Program-made: the position numbers and the translations under genes
The notes under the pieces: generated by a model
Told to the model about the DNA's origin: nothing
The model's input: only the letters and a program-made list of their open reading frames with translations
The model's database searches: none
Shown here: positions 1 to 6,870 of the stretch, in pieces
Position numbering within the stretch: position 1 is the first letter of the stretch
How the letters are laid out: each line of letters starts with the position of its first letter
Source of the DNA: DASZZY01 sp036260395
GTDB lineage: Bacteria; Actinomycetota; UBA4738; CALAEC01
Assembly: GCA_036260395.1 (NCBI GenBank)
Contig: DASZZY010000028.1
Coordinates: forward strand, 1 to 11,595
DNA: 11,595 bases
Direction: 5' to 3'

Positions 1-525
1 GTGAAGCAGGTCGAGACGCTGAACGTCGGCGACCCGATGGACCCCGAGACCGAGGTGGGGCCGCTGATCGACCGTGGCGCCCTGGAGAAGGTGGAGTCGA
101 TGGTGAACGACGCCGTCGCCGCGGGGGCGGAGGTCCTGGTCGGCGGCGAGCGCCGCGACCCGTTCTACGCGCCGACGGTCCTCGGCGGCGTCCGGCCGGA
201 GATGGAGGTGTGCCGGGAGGAGATCTTCGGGCCGGTGACCACCGTGGCGCGGTACCAGACGTTCGACGAGGCCGTCGACCAGGTCAACGGCACGGCGTTC
301 GGCCTCCACGCCGGAGTGTTCACCTCGACGATCGACCTGGCGTTCCAGGCGCACCGCGACATCGTGGCCGGCGGCGTGATCGTCAACGACGTGTCGGCGT
401 TCCGGGCGGACCAGATGCCGTACGGGGGCTCCAAGGAGTCCGGCTACGGTCGCGAAGGGCTGCGGTACGCGATCGAGGAGATGACCGAGCCCCGCATCCT
501 GGTCCTGTCCCACGTCCCGCTCTAG
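1..525 (+). CDS. Aldehyde dehydrogenase family protein, C-terminal part (5' end outside window)
   Basis: This is the last 174 residues of an NAD(P)-dependent aldehyde dehydrogenase, an enzyme that oxidises an aldehyde to a carboxylate. Full-length members have about 470-490 residues, so roughly the N-terminal two thirds, with most of the Rossmann fold and probably the catalytic cysteine, lie before base 1. The GTG at base 1 should not be taken as the start. Visible family signatures are VGPLID (residues 19-24), the EEIFGPV block (73-79), whose glutamate contacts the nicotinamide ribose in the family, NGTAFGLHAGVF (96-107), and the oligomerisation-tail motif PYGGSKESGYGREG (140-153). The gene ends in TAG at 523-525, and the methyltransferase gene begins 31 nt later on the same strand, so the two may be co-transcribed. 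Substrate cannot be told from this part. The GGSKESGYGREG form occurs across several ALDH subfamilies. Confidence 0.93.
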   Translation: MKQVETLNVGDPMDPETEVGPLIDRGALEKVESMVNDAVAAGAEVLVGGERRDPFYAPTVLGGVRPEMEVCREEIFGPVTTVARYQTFDEAVDQVNGTAFGLHAGVFTSTIDLAFQAHRDIVAGGVIVNDVSAFRADQMPYGGSKESGYGREGLRYAIEEMTEPRILVLSHVPL

Positions 526-556
526 GATCGGCCGGCCGCCGGGACCCAGGGGACGC

Positions 557-1228
557 GTGGACACCGAGCCGATCGCAGCGTTCTTCGACCGCGAGGCCGA
601 GCCGTGCTGCGCGAGCGCCGATCCCGGCGACGGCGTGGCGGGGGTCTCCTCCGTCCTGCTCGAGCGGCTGGAGCGGGCGGGCATCGAGGGCCGGACCGTC
701 CTCGACCTGGGGTGCGGCACGGGGGGACTGGCGCTGGAGGCCCTCCGACGGGGAGCGGACCGGACCACCGGCATCGACCTCTCCGCGGCCAGCATCGAGG
801 TCGCCCGGCGGCGAGCCGCCCAGGCCGGCCTCGCCGGGCGGGCACGGTTCGAGGTCGGCGATGCGGCCGCCGGCCGCGCCGAGGCGCACGACGCGGTGGT
901 CCTCGACAAGTCGATCTGCTGCTACCCGAACGCCGAGCGCTTCGTCCGGGCCTCGGCGCCGCTGGCGCGGTCGCTGTACGCGTTCTCGGTGCCGGAGTCG
1001 CGGGGCCCGAGGGGCCTCCTCTCGCGGGTGGCGCTCTTCTTCGACAACGCCTGGCGCGCGCTGCGCCGCGACCCGTTCCGCGGTTTCGTCCACGACGTCC
1101 GGCGGATCGAGGCGCTGCTGCGGGAGCAGGGGTTCCGCCCGGTGGGGCGCGAGCGCCACTGGATCTGGCACGTGGGCGTCTATGCCCGGGAGCCGCTCAG
1201 GCAGCCAGCGTCTGGCGGAGCCCCGTGA
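557..1228 (+). CDS. Class I SAM-dependent methyltransferase
   Basis: A 223-residue protein with a Rossmann-type S-adenosylmethionine-binding domain. Motif I is VLDLGCGTGG (residues 48-57). It is followed by TGIDLSAASIEVARRRA, where the acidic end of strand 2 binds the SAM ribose, and by FEVGDAA as the next SAM-contact region. The N-terminus (FFDREAEPCCAS) and the C-terminal half, with FDNAWRALRRDP and a final HWIWHVGVYAR strand, form the cap and substrate region. The layout recalls small-molecule O-methyltransferases such as the BchM/UbiG-like group, but the substrate is not recognisable. No signal peptide or membrane segment is visible, so it should be cytosolic. The GTG start at 557 is preceded by only a weak purine run (AGGGG, 548-552). 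The 3' end overlaps the convergent epimerase gene by 32 bases. It may be co-transcribed with the aldehyde dehydrogenase gene 31 nt upstream. Confidence 0.85.
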   Translation: MDTEPIAAFFDREAEPCCASADPGDGVAGVSSVLLERLERAGIEGRTVLDLGCGTGGLALEALRRGADRTTGIDLSAASIEVARRRAAQAGLAGRARFEVGDAAAGRAEAHDAVVLDKSICCYPNAERFVRASAPLARSLYAFSVPESRGPRGLLSRVALFFDNAWRALRRDPFRGFVHDVRRIEALLREQGFRPVGRERHWIWHVGVYAREPLRQPASGGAP

Positions 1229-2165
1229 TCAGGTCCCGCGGCGCGTACCCCAGCTCGCGGCGGGCCTTCTCGTCGGACGCCCAGTAGGTCACGCCCTCCG
1301 CGGCTCGGATCAGCTCGCGCAGGTTCGGGCCGGTCCCCATGACCTTCCCGACCAGCGGCCCGATCGGGATGGCCGCCTTGACCAGGGCCGGGGGCACCGT
1401 CACACGGGGCGGCCGCCGGCCCGCCAGCTCCGCGATGGTGTCGATGAGGCGGCCCAGGCTGCTGCGCTCGCCTCCCAGGACGTACGCCTGGCCGAGGCGC
1501 CCCTGGTCATGGACGAGAACGATCCCGTCGGCGCAGTCATCGACGTGCAGGAAGACGAAGCCGGTCTCGGGGAACGCCTTGAACCTGAGCTTGCCGGTCC
1601 TGACGAGGTCGATCAGCGTGCCGAGATCGGAGTGGTCGCCGGGCCCGTAGACGCCGCCGGGCTGGGCGATCACCACCGGGGCCCCGCGCGCGATGCGCTC
1701 CTCGGCCACGAGGTGGGCCCGGTACTTCGTCTCGTCGTAGTAGGACAGGAACCCGTCGGCCTCGTCCCGCCGGTACGTCTCGTCCACGACCCGGCCCCGG
1801 GTGTTCCCGAAGACGTTCACCGTCGAGACGTACACGATGCGCCGCACCCCGGCCTCGATGGCCGCGTCGAGGACCCGCTCGGTCCCCAGCACGTTCGCCT
1901 CGTGCATCGTCGGGCGGTCCGACGCCGGGATGCCGGCCCGGTAGGCGCCAGCGATGTGGAAGGCGGCGTCGGCGCCGCGAAGGCCCTCGAGGATCGTGCC
2001 GGCCTCGCGCAGCGACCCCTCCACGAGCTCGCACCCCAGGTCGCGGAGCGCGGCCGCCCTGGCCGGCGAGCGCACCAGCGCGATGACGTCGTCCCCCCGC
2101 CGGCGGAGCTTCCGGGCCACGACGCCGCCGATGAACCCCGTGGCGCCCGTGAGGAAAGCTCGCAT
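1197..2165 (-). CDS. NAD-dependent epimerase/dehydratase family protein (extended SDR)
   Basis: A 322-residue extended short-chain dehydrogenase/reductase. The NAD(P)-binding GxxGxxG is TGATGFIG (residues 6-13). The conserved catalytic set is visible as Ser114 in VYVSTVNVFG and Tyr143/Lys147 in YYDETK. PGGVYGPGD (169-177) and FLHVDDCADG (205-214) are typical of the dihydroflavonol-reductase / HpnA-like branch of the family. That branch acts on nucleotide sugars, flavonoid-like ketones, steroids or hopanoid-linked sugars, and no choice is possible here. The ATG at 2165 is chosen because the GxxGxxG strand starts directly after it, as in relatives, and a TACACT box lies 7 nt upstream. The same frame stays open much further upstream, but that stretch runs antisense to the kinase gene and does not look like protein. 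The 3' end overlaps the methyltransferase gene by 32 bases on the opposite strand. Confidence 0.9.
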   Translation of the reverse strand: MRAFLTGATGFIGGVVARKLRRRGDDVIALVRSPARAAALRDLGCELVEGSLREAGTILEGLRGADAAFHIAGAYRAGIPASDRPTMHEANVLGTERVLDAAIEAGVRRIVYVSTVNVFGNTRGRVVDETYRRDEADGFLSYYDETKYRAHLVAEERIARGAPVVIAQPGGVYGPGDHSDLGTLIDLVRTGKLRFKAFPETGFVFLHVDDCADGIVLVHDQGRLGQAYVLGGERSSLGRLIDTIAELAGRRPPRVTVPPALVKAAIPIGPLVGKVMGTGPNLRELIRAAEGVTYWASDEKARRELGYAPRDLITGLRQTLAA

Positions 2166-2172
2166 CCGCGCC

Positions 2173-2178
2173 AGTGTA
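2173..2178 (-). promoter_or_regulatory. Putative -10 box (TACACT) of a leaderless transcript for the epimerase gene
   Basis: On the minus strand TACACT is followed by exactly 7 nt (GGCGCGG) and then the ATG at 2165. TANNNT is the main sigma-70-type -10 consensus in actinobacteria. A box ending about 7 nt before the start codon places transcription initiation at or next to the first base of the coding sequence. No Shine-Dalgarno sequence is present, as expected for a leaderless mRNA. A -35 element is not obvious. This is an inference from sequence and spacing only. Confidence 0.55.
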
Positions 2179-2291
2179 GTGACGCGGCGGCGCGGGGTTC
2201 GCCATCCGCGCTCCGCCGACGAGGGTTGGACGGGACCGCGCCACAAGCCCCCGCTCAAGCCCGGGATGATCGGTGCCGATGCCTCGAGTGG

Positions 2292-2297
2292 TACGTT
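2292..2297 (+). promoter_or_regulatory. Putative -10 box (TACGTT) of a leaderless transcript for the histidine kinase gene
   Basis: TACGTT is followed by 7 nt (CCCGACC) and the ATG at 2305, the same geometry as the TACACT box for the divergent epimerase gene. No Shine-Dalgarno sequence precedes the ATG. Together these suggest a leaderless mRNA starting at or one base before the ATG. A -35 hexamer is not clear about 17 nt upstream. The remaining intergenic sequence (2179-2291) shows no gene. Confidence 0.5.
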
Positions 2298-2304
2298 CCC
2301 GACC

Positions 2305-4104
2305 ATGACGGACATCGACCGCCGACCCCGCGGCCCCGACCTCCGGCGCCTGCGCGCCGCCGCCCGCCATGTCCGTCGCCGGTGGAACCGTGGATTCGGT
2401 CGCGGCTCCCACACCGCCGCGTCCGCGGCCGTCGCCCGCGCGACCCTCCCCGACGATGACGTCCTGCGGGCCCTCGACGCGCGGACCGGCCAGCAGGCCG
2501 CGGTGGCGGAGCTCGGCCAGCTGGCGCTGTCCGGCGCCGACGTGCCGATGCTCGAGCGCGAGGCGGCCCGGCTCGTGGCCCAGGGGCTGGCCGCCGAGTT
2601 CGGGACCGTCATCGAGTCGGTGGACGGACGGCTCATCGTCCGGGCCGCCACGGGCTGGGGCCGGGGCGTCGAGGGCGCGGAGGTCCCCGCCACCTCCCAG
2701 GCCGGCTACACGCTGGTCTGCGAGGACACCGTGCTGGTCGAGGACACGGACACCGAGGACCGGTTCCCGCTGAGCGCCATCCAGGCCCGGCACGGCGTTC
2801 GCAGCAGCGTGAGCGCGGCGATCCCCGGCCGGGGCGGCGCGTTCGGGGTCCTGGCCGCGCACCACACGCAGCCCAGGACCTTCACGCCCGACGACCTGCA
2901 CTTCCTGCGCTCGATGGCCAACACGCTGGGCGCCGCGGTCCGGCACCGCCGCGCCGAGGAGCAGCTCCGGGAGGCCGAGGGGCGGTACCGGACGCTCGTG
3001 GAGCGCATCCCGGCCGTCACGTACACCGCGGGGTTCGGGCGCCTCGGCGACTGGCACTACGTCAGCCCCCAGATGGAGCGGCTCCTCGGGTACCGGGCGG
3101 ACGAATGGGTCGCCGACCCAGAGCTGTGGTTCCGCCGGCTGCACCCCGACGACCGCGACCGGGTCCTCGAGGAGGAGGAGGCCGACCGCCGCTCGCCGCC
3201 CGCCGGCCCGGTGACCACGGAGTACCGGATGCTGAGCCGCGACGGTCGGGTCGTGTGGATCCGGGACGAGGCGGTCGTGGTCCGGGACACCGACGGGCGC
3301 CCCGTCCACTACCAGGGCGTGATGTACGACGTCTCCGAGCGGAAGCACGCCGAACAGGCGCTCCGGGCGGCCTACGAGCGCGAGCGGCAGGCGGCCGAGC
3401 GCCTTCGCTCGCTCGACGAGATGAAGAACGCCTTCCTCACGGCCGTCTCCCACGAGCTGCGGACGCCGTTGGCGTCGATCCTCGGGTTCGCCCTGACGCT
3501 CGAGCAGCAGCACGAGAGCCTGTCGGCGGACCAGCGGAAGGACATGGTCGACCGCCTGGCCGCCAACGCCCGAAAGCTCGACCGGTTCCTCTCGGACCTG
3601 CTGGACGTGGACCGACTGGCCCGCGGCATCATCGAGCCGCGGCGGGTGCGGGTGGACGTGGCGAGCCTGGTCCGCGAGGTCGCCGCGGAGACCGATCTGG
3701 GCCGGCGGCCCGTCACCGTCGATGCCGAGCGCGCGGTGGTCGAGATCGACGGTCCCAAGGTCGAGCGGATCGTGGAGAACCTGCTGATCAACGTGGCGCG
3801 ACACACGCCCGACGGGACCCCGGTGACCGTGCGCGTCCGCGACACGGGCGACGGCGCCGTCATCGCCGTCGACGACCGGGGGCCCGGCGTGCCCGACGAG
3901 CTGAAGGGCCGTATCTTCGAGCCGTTCGAGCGCGGGCCGCAGGTGTCGCCGCACACCCCCGGCAGCGGCATCGGGCTGTCGCTCGTGGGGCGGTTCGCGG
4001 AGCTCCACGGCGGTCGGGCCTGGGTGGAGGACGTCCCCGGCGGAGGGGCGTCGTTCCGCGTGCTCCTCCCGCGGCTGGCCGCCGCCGACGCCGCGGTCTC
4101 CTAG
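2305..4104 (+). CDS. Soluble GAF-PAS sensor histidine kinase (orphan)
   Basis: A 599-residue hybrid-less sensor kinase. In order it has an Arg-rich N-terminal tail (about 1-36), a GAF domain (about 64-215), a PAS_3-type domain with its PAC end (about 226-350, ending in the linker DVSERKHAEQAL), a short coiled stretch, a HisKA dimerisation domain and a HATPase_c domain. The phospho-acceptor is His383 in SHELRTP. The ATP-binding lid motifs are the N box NLLINVARHT (Asn496 binds magnesium), G1 DDRGPGVP (523-530), the F-box-like IFEPFERG, and G2 GSGIGLSL (553-560). It has no transmembrane helix, so it should sense a cytosolic signal or ligand. No ligand-specific residues can be assigned. No response regulator gene adjoins it, so its partner lies elsewhere. 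ATG 2305 is chosen for the TACGTT box 7 nt upstream. Its TAG stop shares a CTAG with the convergent DUF72 gene. Confidence 0.93.
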   Translation: MTDIDRRPRGPDLRRLRAAARHVRRRWNRGFGRGSHTAASAAVARATLPDDDVLRALDARTGQQAAVAELGQLALSGADVPMLEREAARLVAQGLAAEFGTVIESVDGRLIVRAATGWGRGVEGAEVPATSQAGYTLVCEDTVLVEDTDTEDRFPLSAIQARHGVRSSVSAAIPGRGGAFGVLAAHHTQPRTFTPDDLHFLRSMANTLGAAVRHRRAEEQLREAEGRYRTLVERIPAVTYTAGFGRLGDWHYVSPQMERLLGYRADEWVADPELWFRRLHPDDRDRVLEEEEADRRSPPAGPVTTEYRMLSRDGRVVWIRDEAVVVRDTDGRPVHYQGVMYDVSERKHAEQALRAAYERERQAAERLRSLDEMKNAFLTAVSHELRTPLASILGFALTLEQQHESLSADQRKDMVDRLAANARKLDRFLSDLLDVDRLARGIIEPRRVRVDVASLVREVAAETDLGRRPVTVDAERAVVEIDGPKVERIVENLLINVARHTPDGTPVTVRVRDTGDGAVIAVDDRGPGVPDELKGRIFEPFERGPQVSPHTPGSGIGLSLVGRFAELHGGRAWVEDVPGGGASFRVLLPRLAAADAAVS

Positions 4105-4838
4105 CCCGGGCCGCGCACGTCGAGGCCGCGCTCCCGCAGCAGCGCCGAGAGGGTGGCGGCGTCGCGCACCGCGGCCCCCTGCGGGTCGTTGTTGAAGAAC
4201 ACGTACGTCTCGACGTCCCGGTGATCGGCCAGCCGATCCGCGAAACGGCGGAGCTTGGCCCGCGGGTACCCGGGGCCGGTCCGGCGCCCCTGGTGGAACC
4301 GGAGGTACGACCACCCGCCGGTGATGACGTGGGGGATCCGGGACCCCGGGCGGTCGGGGATGACCAGCGCGCAGCCGTGGCGGTCGAGCACCGCGTGGGT
4401 CTCGCCGGTGTCCCAGGAGGGGTGCCGGAACTCGAACGCCGCGCGCATGGAGGGCGGCAGCACGCGGATGAACGACTCCAGCCGGTCCAGGTCCGCCTGG
4501 AGGGTGGGCGGCAGCTGGAACAGCACCGGCCCGAGCTTGCGGCCCAGCCGGCGGCACCGTCCCCACATGAGTCGGACCGCGTCGCGGGCGTCGCCGAGCC
4601 GGCGGATATGGGTGATGAACCGGCTGGCCTTGATCACGAACGTGAAGCCGTCCGCCGATCCCTGCCGCCACCGCACGAAGGTCTCCTCCTTGGGCAGCAT
4701 GTAGAAGGTGTTGTTGACCTCGACGACCGGGAACCGCTCGGAGAAGAACCGCAGCCACTCGCGCTGGGAGAGGCCCTGGGGATAGAAGCGTCCGCGCCAG
4801 TCCCGGTACTGCCAGCCGCTGGTCCCGACGTGGATCAC
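4101..4838 (-). CDS. DUF72 domain-containing protein (YecE-like)
   Basis: A 245-residue protein matching the whole DUF72 family, a TIM-barrel-like fold whose biochemical role is not firmly established. Signatures occur in the usual order: GTSGWQYRDWRGRFYP (residues 5-20), EVNNTFYMLP (40-49), FVIKASRFITHIRRL (67-81), GPVLFQLPP (103-111), AFEFRHPSW (134-142), YLRFHQG (178-184) and YVFFNND (212-218). The last two are the conserved substrate-pocket-like edges of the barrel. The length is typical and nothing is missing. The GTG start at 4838 sits two codons before HVGTSGW, the usual N-terminus of the family. The 7 nt before it follow a CAGAAT box, one base from TANNNT, so a leaderless transcript is possible. 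It is transcribed away from the small membrane protein gene, with 69 nt between the start codons, and converges on the kinase gene with a 4-base overlap. Confidence 0.92.
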   Translation of the reverse strand: MIHVGTSGWQYRDWRGRFYPQGLSQREWLRFFSERFPVVEVNNTFYMLPKEETFVRWRQGSADGFTFVIKASRFITHIRRLGDARDAVRLMWGRCRRLGRKLGPVLFQLPPTLQADLDRLESFIRVLPPSMRAAFEFRHPSWDTGETHAVLDRHGCALVIPDRPGSRIPHVITGGWSYLRFHQGRRTGPGYPRAKLRRFADRLADHRDVETYVFFNNDPQGAAVRDAATLSALLRERGLDVRGPG

Positions 4839-4845
4839 GCTTGGA

Positions 4846-4851
4846 TTCTGC
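4846..4851 (-). promoter_or_regulatory. Possible -10 box (CAGAAT) for the DUF72 gene
   Basis: On the minus strand CAGAAT lies 7 nt before the GTG start at 4838, the same spacing seen for the two stronger boxes at 2173-2178 and 2292-2297. It differs from TANNNT only at the first base. There is no Shine-Dalgarno sequence between the box and the GTG. The call rests on spacing and partial consensus only. Confidence 0.3.
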
Positions 4852-4894
4852 CCGGCCCGACGGCCGCCGAACCGGCCACACGGCGGCGGCCGTG

Positions 4895-4899
4895 GGAGG
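4895..4899 (+). promoter_or_regulatory. Ribosome binding site of the small membrane protein gene
   Basis: GGAGG is followed by 8 nt and then the GTG start at 4908, ideal Shine-Dalgarno spacing. A second GGAGG at 4902-4906 is too close to the start to serve this codon. The site decides the GTG start, because the upstream ATG at 4900 is in another frame and the same frame has no other good start nearby. Confidence 0.6.
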
Positions 4900-4907
4900 A
4901 TGGAGGC

Positions 4908-5123
4908 GTGATCCTCCTCATCGTGATCATCCTCATCGCCGCCGCGGTGACCGGTAGCCTCGGCGGGGTGCTGGAGATCGCGGCCGGCGTGGCGGTGGGG
5001 TTGTTCCTGTTCGTGGTCGGCGTGGGGCTGGCCGGCTACTACTTCATGCGCTCGCGCCTGCGGCGGGCCCGGCGCGAGTGGGAGCGATCGTCGCGCCCGC
5101 CGGACCGCTACGGGCGGCTCTGA
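4908..5123 (+). CDS. Small two-helix membrane protein of unknown function (71 aa)
   Basis: A short hypothetical protein I do not recognise as a named family. Residues 1-13 and on to about 22 form a strongly hydrophobic segment (ILLIVIILIAAAV). After a GSLGG turn, a second hydrophobic segment spans about 24-46 (AAGVAVGLFLFVVGVGLAGYYF). The tail from residue 48 is rich in Arg (RSRLRRARREWERSS), so by the positive-inside rule both termini should face the cytoplasm in a hairpin. The start is GTG with a well-placed GGAGG. The coding case rests on that ribosome binding site, the clean membrane topology and the fit between flanking genes. Its last 16 bases overlap the convergent alpha/beta hydrolase gene. 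The next gene on this strand begins about 700 bases further on, so it looks monocistronic. Confidence 0.72.
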   Translation: MILLIVIILIAAAVTGSLGGVLEIAAGVAVGLFLFVVGVGLAGYYFMRSRLRRARREWERSSRPPDRYGRL

Positions 5124-5803
5124 CGCAGCGCCTCGTCGAGGAAGCCCCCCACGGCCTCCGCGACCTCGCGCTCCCGGCGTCCGAAGAAGTGGTCGGCGCC
5201 GGCGAGGATCCGGACCTCCGCCCGGGGCAGGCGCTCTCCCAGCGAGCGGATCGCCGCCCCACGGCAGAAGCGATCCTCGGAGCCGGCGAGGAGCAGGACG
5301 GGGACGTCGAGGCCCTGCAGCTCCCACGGCGGCGGCGGGGGCGGCACCGCGACGCCGCTCCCCCCCAGCGGCGGGGCGATCATCGCCACGGCGCCCAGCC
5401 GGTGGTCGCCGGTCGCGTGCCGGAGGGCCACGGAGGCGCCGAACGACCACCCCACGAGCGCGGTGGGGCCGGCGGCCTCGTCCCGGACGCGGTCGACCGC
5501 CGCCGCCACGTCGAGGACCTCGGCCTCGCCGCCACCGAACGACCCCTCCGACCCCATGGTCCCCCGGAAGTTGAAGCCCAGCACGGCGAGCCCCCGCCGG
5601 GCGGCCAGGTCGTTTCGGATGGCCCACAGCAGCGGATGGTCCTTGCTCCCGCCGTGGCGGGGGTGGGGGTGGCAGAGCACGGCGGTGCCGCGCGGGGGAC
5701 CATCGGGACGGCGGAGCTCGCCCTCCAGCGACAGGCCGTCCGCGGTGGTGAACCGGACCTCGGCCAGCACCGGGCCGGCCGCCGGCGGGGGGCCCTGGGA
5801 CAT
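5108..5803 (-). CDS. Alpha/beta hydrolase (dienelactone-hydrolase-like / serine hydrolase)
   Basis: A 231-residue alpha/beta hydrolase with a complete catalytic triad: Ser120 in the nucleophile elbow GWSFGAS, Asp177 in LLAGSEDRFC, and His205 in AGADHFF. The N-terminal strand block FTTADGLSLEGELRRP and the motif VLCHPHPRHGGSKDH (42-56), followed by FNFRGTMGSEGSF, are typical of the short bacterial hydrolases often annotated as dienelactone hydrolase family or KANL3/Tex30-like. A poly-proline run (154-159) sits in the cap region. No signal peptide or membrane segment is visible, so it is likely a cytosolic esterase-type enzyme with unknown substrate. The ATG at 5803 is chosen over the in-frame ATG at 5842, which would overlap the start of the divergent gene at 5829. 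Its stop lies inside the small membrane protein gene (16-base overlap). Confidence 0.88.
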   Translation of the reverse strand: MSQGPPPAAGPVLAEVRFTTADGLSLEGELRRPDGPPRGTAVLCHPHPRHGGSKDHPLLWAIRNDLAARRGLAVLGFNFRGTMGSEGSFGGGEAEVLDVAAAVDRVRDEAAGPTALVGWSFGASVALRHATGDHRLGAVAMIAPPLGGSGVAVPPPPPPWELQGLDVPVLLLAGSEDRFCRGAAIRSLGERLPRAEVRILAGADHFFGRREREVAEAVGGFLDEALRQSRP

Positions 5804-5828
5804 CGGTGTGCGACGATGACACGGCGCG

Positions 5829-6833
5829 ATGGCCGACGACAACCGCCTCCCGCTCGCCGTGGCCCTGAACGGCTACGGGCTGGCGGCCGGCGAGCCGGAC
5901 GGCGTCCGGCAGGAGGTGCTCGCCTGGCGCGACGTCGTCGACGTCGTGGAGACCGCCGAGGAGACCGGGTACCGGGCGGTGTTCGTCCCGGAGATCGCGG
6001 CCCGAGAGGCCTTCTCGACGCTGGCCGGGTTCGCCGCCGCCACGTCGGAGATCGCGCTGGCCACGGGCGTCATCCGCATCGACCGACGCGACCTCCACAC
6101 CACCGCGCTGGCCGCGGCCACGGTGGCCGACCTGTCCGGGGGGCGGTTCACCCTGGGCCTGGGGTCCGGTCGGCCGATCGAGTCCACGCGACGGTTCGTG
6201 GCCGACGTGCGCGAGGCCCTTCGTGGTGGCGACGTCATCGCTGAGGAGCCGGCCGGAGGGCGGGTGGTGATCGCGGGGCTCGACCATCCGGCCCCCGACG
6301 TTCCGCTGTACCTGGCGGCGCTCGGCCCTCGCATGACCGAGCTGGCCGGCGAGGTCGCGGACGGCGTGCTCCTCAACTGGTGCACCCCAGAGCGGGTGGC
6401 CCGGGCCCGCGCGGAGGTGGGCGCCGGCGCGGAGCGCGCGGCCCGCGATCCCGGTGACGTGGCCGTGGCGGTCTACGTCCGGGCCTGCCTCGGGCACGAC
6501 GAGCCGACGGCGCTCGCGGCCCTCCGCGAGGCCGCGGCCCGGTACGCGGCCATGCCGAAGTACCGCCGGCAGTTCGAGGCCATGGGCCTGGGCGAGCCCG
6601 CGGCCGCGGCGGCAGGCGCCCTGGCGGCGGGCCGGCTCGCGGACGCCCCGGAGGCCCTGGCGCGCGCGGTGTGCGTGTGGGGCGGCCGAGACGAGGCGCT
6701 GGCTCGGCTGGCGGCGTACCGCGACGCGGGCGCGGACCTCGTGGTGGTGTACCCGGTCCCCGCCCTCGAGGCGGTCTCGTCGATCACGGGCACGATCCTG
6801 GCGGCGGCGCCCGACCCGGCGGTGGAGCGGTAG
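5829..6833 (+). CDS. LLM class (luciferase-like) flavin/F420-dependent oxidoreductase
   Basis: A 334-residue member of the bacterial luciferase-like superfamily, TIM-barrel enzymes using FMN or reduced coenzyme F420. The diagnostic block is ALATGVIRIDRRDLHTTALA (residues 76-95), which holds the non-prolyl cis-peptide region. It is followed by ATVADLSGGRFTLGLGSGRP (97-116), the phosphate-binding turn of the cofactor. Other landmarks are PLYLAALGPRMTELAGEVADG, the usual second cofactor strand, and VYVRACLG. Whether it takes F420 or FMN cannot be settled from sequence alone, but F420-dependent members dominate in actinobacteria. The substrate is unknown. The ATG at 5829 lies only 25 bp from the divergent hydrolase start and has no Shine-Dalgarno sequence, so the start is less certain than the frame. 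A ferredoxin gene follows 106 nt downstream with its own leader, so co-transcription is uncertain. Confidence 0.9.
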   Translation: MADDNRLPLAVALNGYGLAAGEPDGVRQEVLAWRDVVDVVETAEETGYRAVFVPEIAAREAFSTLAGFAAATSEIALATGVIRIDRRDLHTTALAAATVADLSGGRFTLGLGSGRPIESTRRFVADVREALRGGDVIAEEPAGGRVVIAGLDHPAPDVPLYLAALGPRMTELAGEVADGVLLNWCTPERVARARAEVGAGAERAARDPGDVAVAVYVRACLGHDEPTALAALREAAARYAAMPKYRRQFEAMGLGEPAAAAAGALAAGRLADAPEALARAVCVWGGRDEALARLAAYRDAGADLVVVYPVPALEAVSSITGTILAAAPDPAVER

Positions 6834-6856
6834 CGCATCGACCGCCCCGTCGGGGG

Positions 6857-6862
6857 TAAACT
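6857..6862 (+). promoter_or_regulatory. Candidate -10 box (TAAACT) upstream of the ferredoxin gene
   Basis: TAAACT fits the TANNNT consensus and lies in a short AT-richer patch of the 106-nt gap between the LLM oxidoreductase and ferredoxin genes. Initiation would fall near 6869, giving a leader of about 70 nt that begins at the inverted repeat 6871-6886. No -35 hexamer is convincing. A second possible promoter is TTGGCA at 6876-6881 with AATGCT at 6898-6903, spacer 16. I cannot choose between them from sequence. Confidence 0.35.
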
Positions 6863-6870
6863 CACATAAG

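Noticed and set aside
529..538. Palindrome CGGCCGGCCG between the aldehyde dehydrogenase and methyltransferase genes, and GCGGCGCCGC at 7296-7305.
   Set aside because: Ten-base GC-only palindromes are expected by chance at this base composition. Neither has a loop, a tract or a repeated partner.
2166..2693. N-terminal extension of the epimerase frame upstream to 2693.
   Set aside because: The extension is Ser/Ala/Arg-rich low-complexity sequence antisense to the kinase gene. The NAD-binding strand begins right after the ATG at 2165, as expected for the family.
1537..4881. Very long open frames opposite or out of frame with real genes, such as 1537-4881 on the minus strand, and 210-2459 and 3105-4907 on the plus strand.
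   Set aside because: In DNA this GC-rich, stop codons are rare in shadow frames. The translations are low-complexity Arg/Pro/Gly/Ala-rich, match no family, and lie over genes with clear domains. Only the tail of the third (4908-5123) is accepted, as the small membrane protein.
6843..6862. CCCC-GTC-GGGG stem after the LLM oxidoreductase gene as an intrinsic terminator.
   Set aside because: The stem has only four pairs and is followed by TAAACT rather than a T-run.
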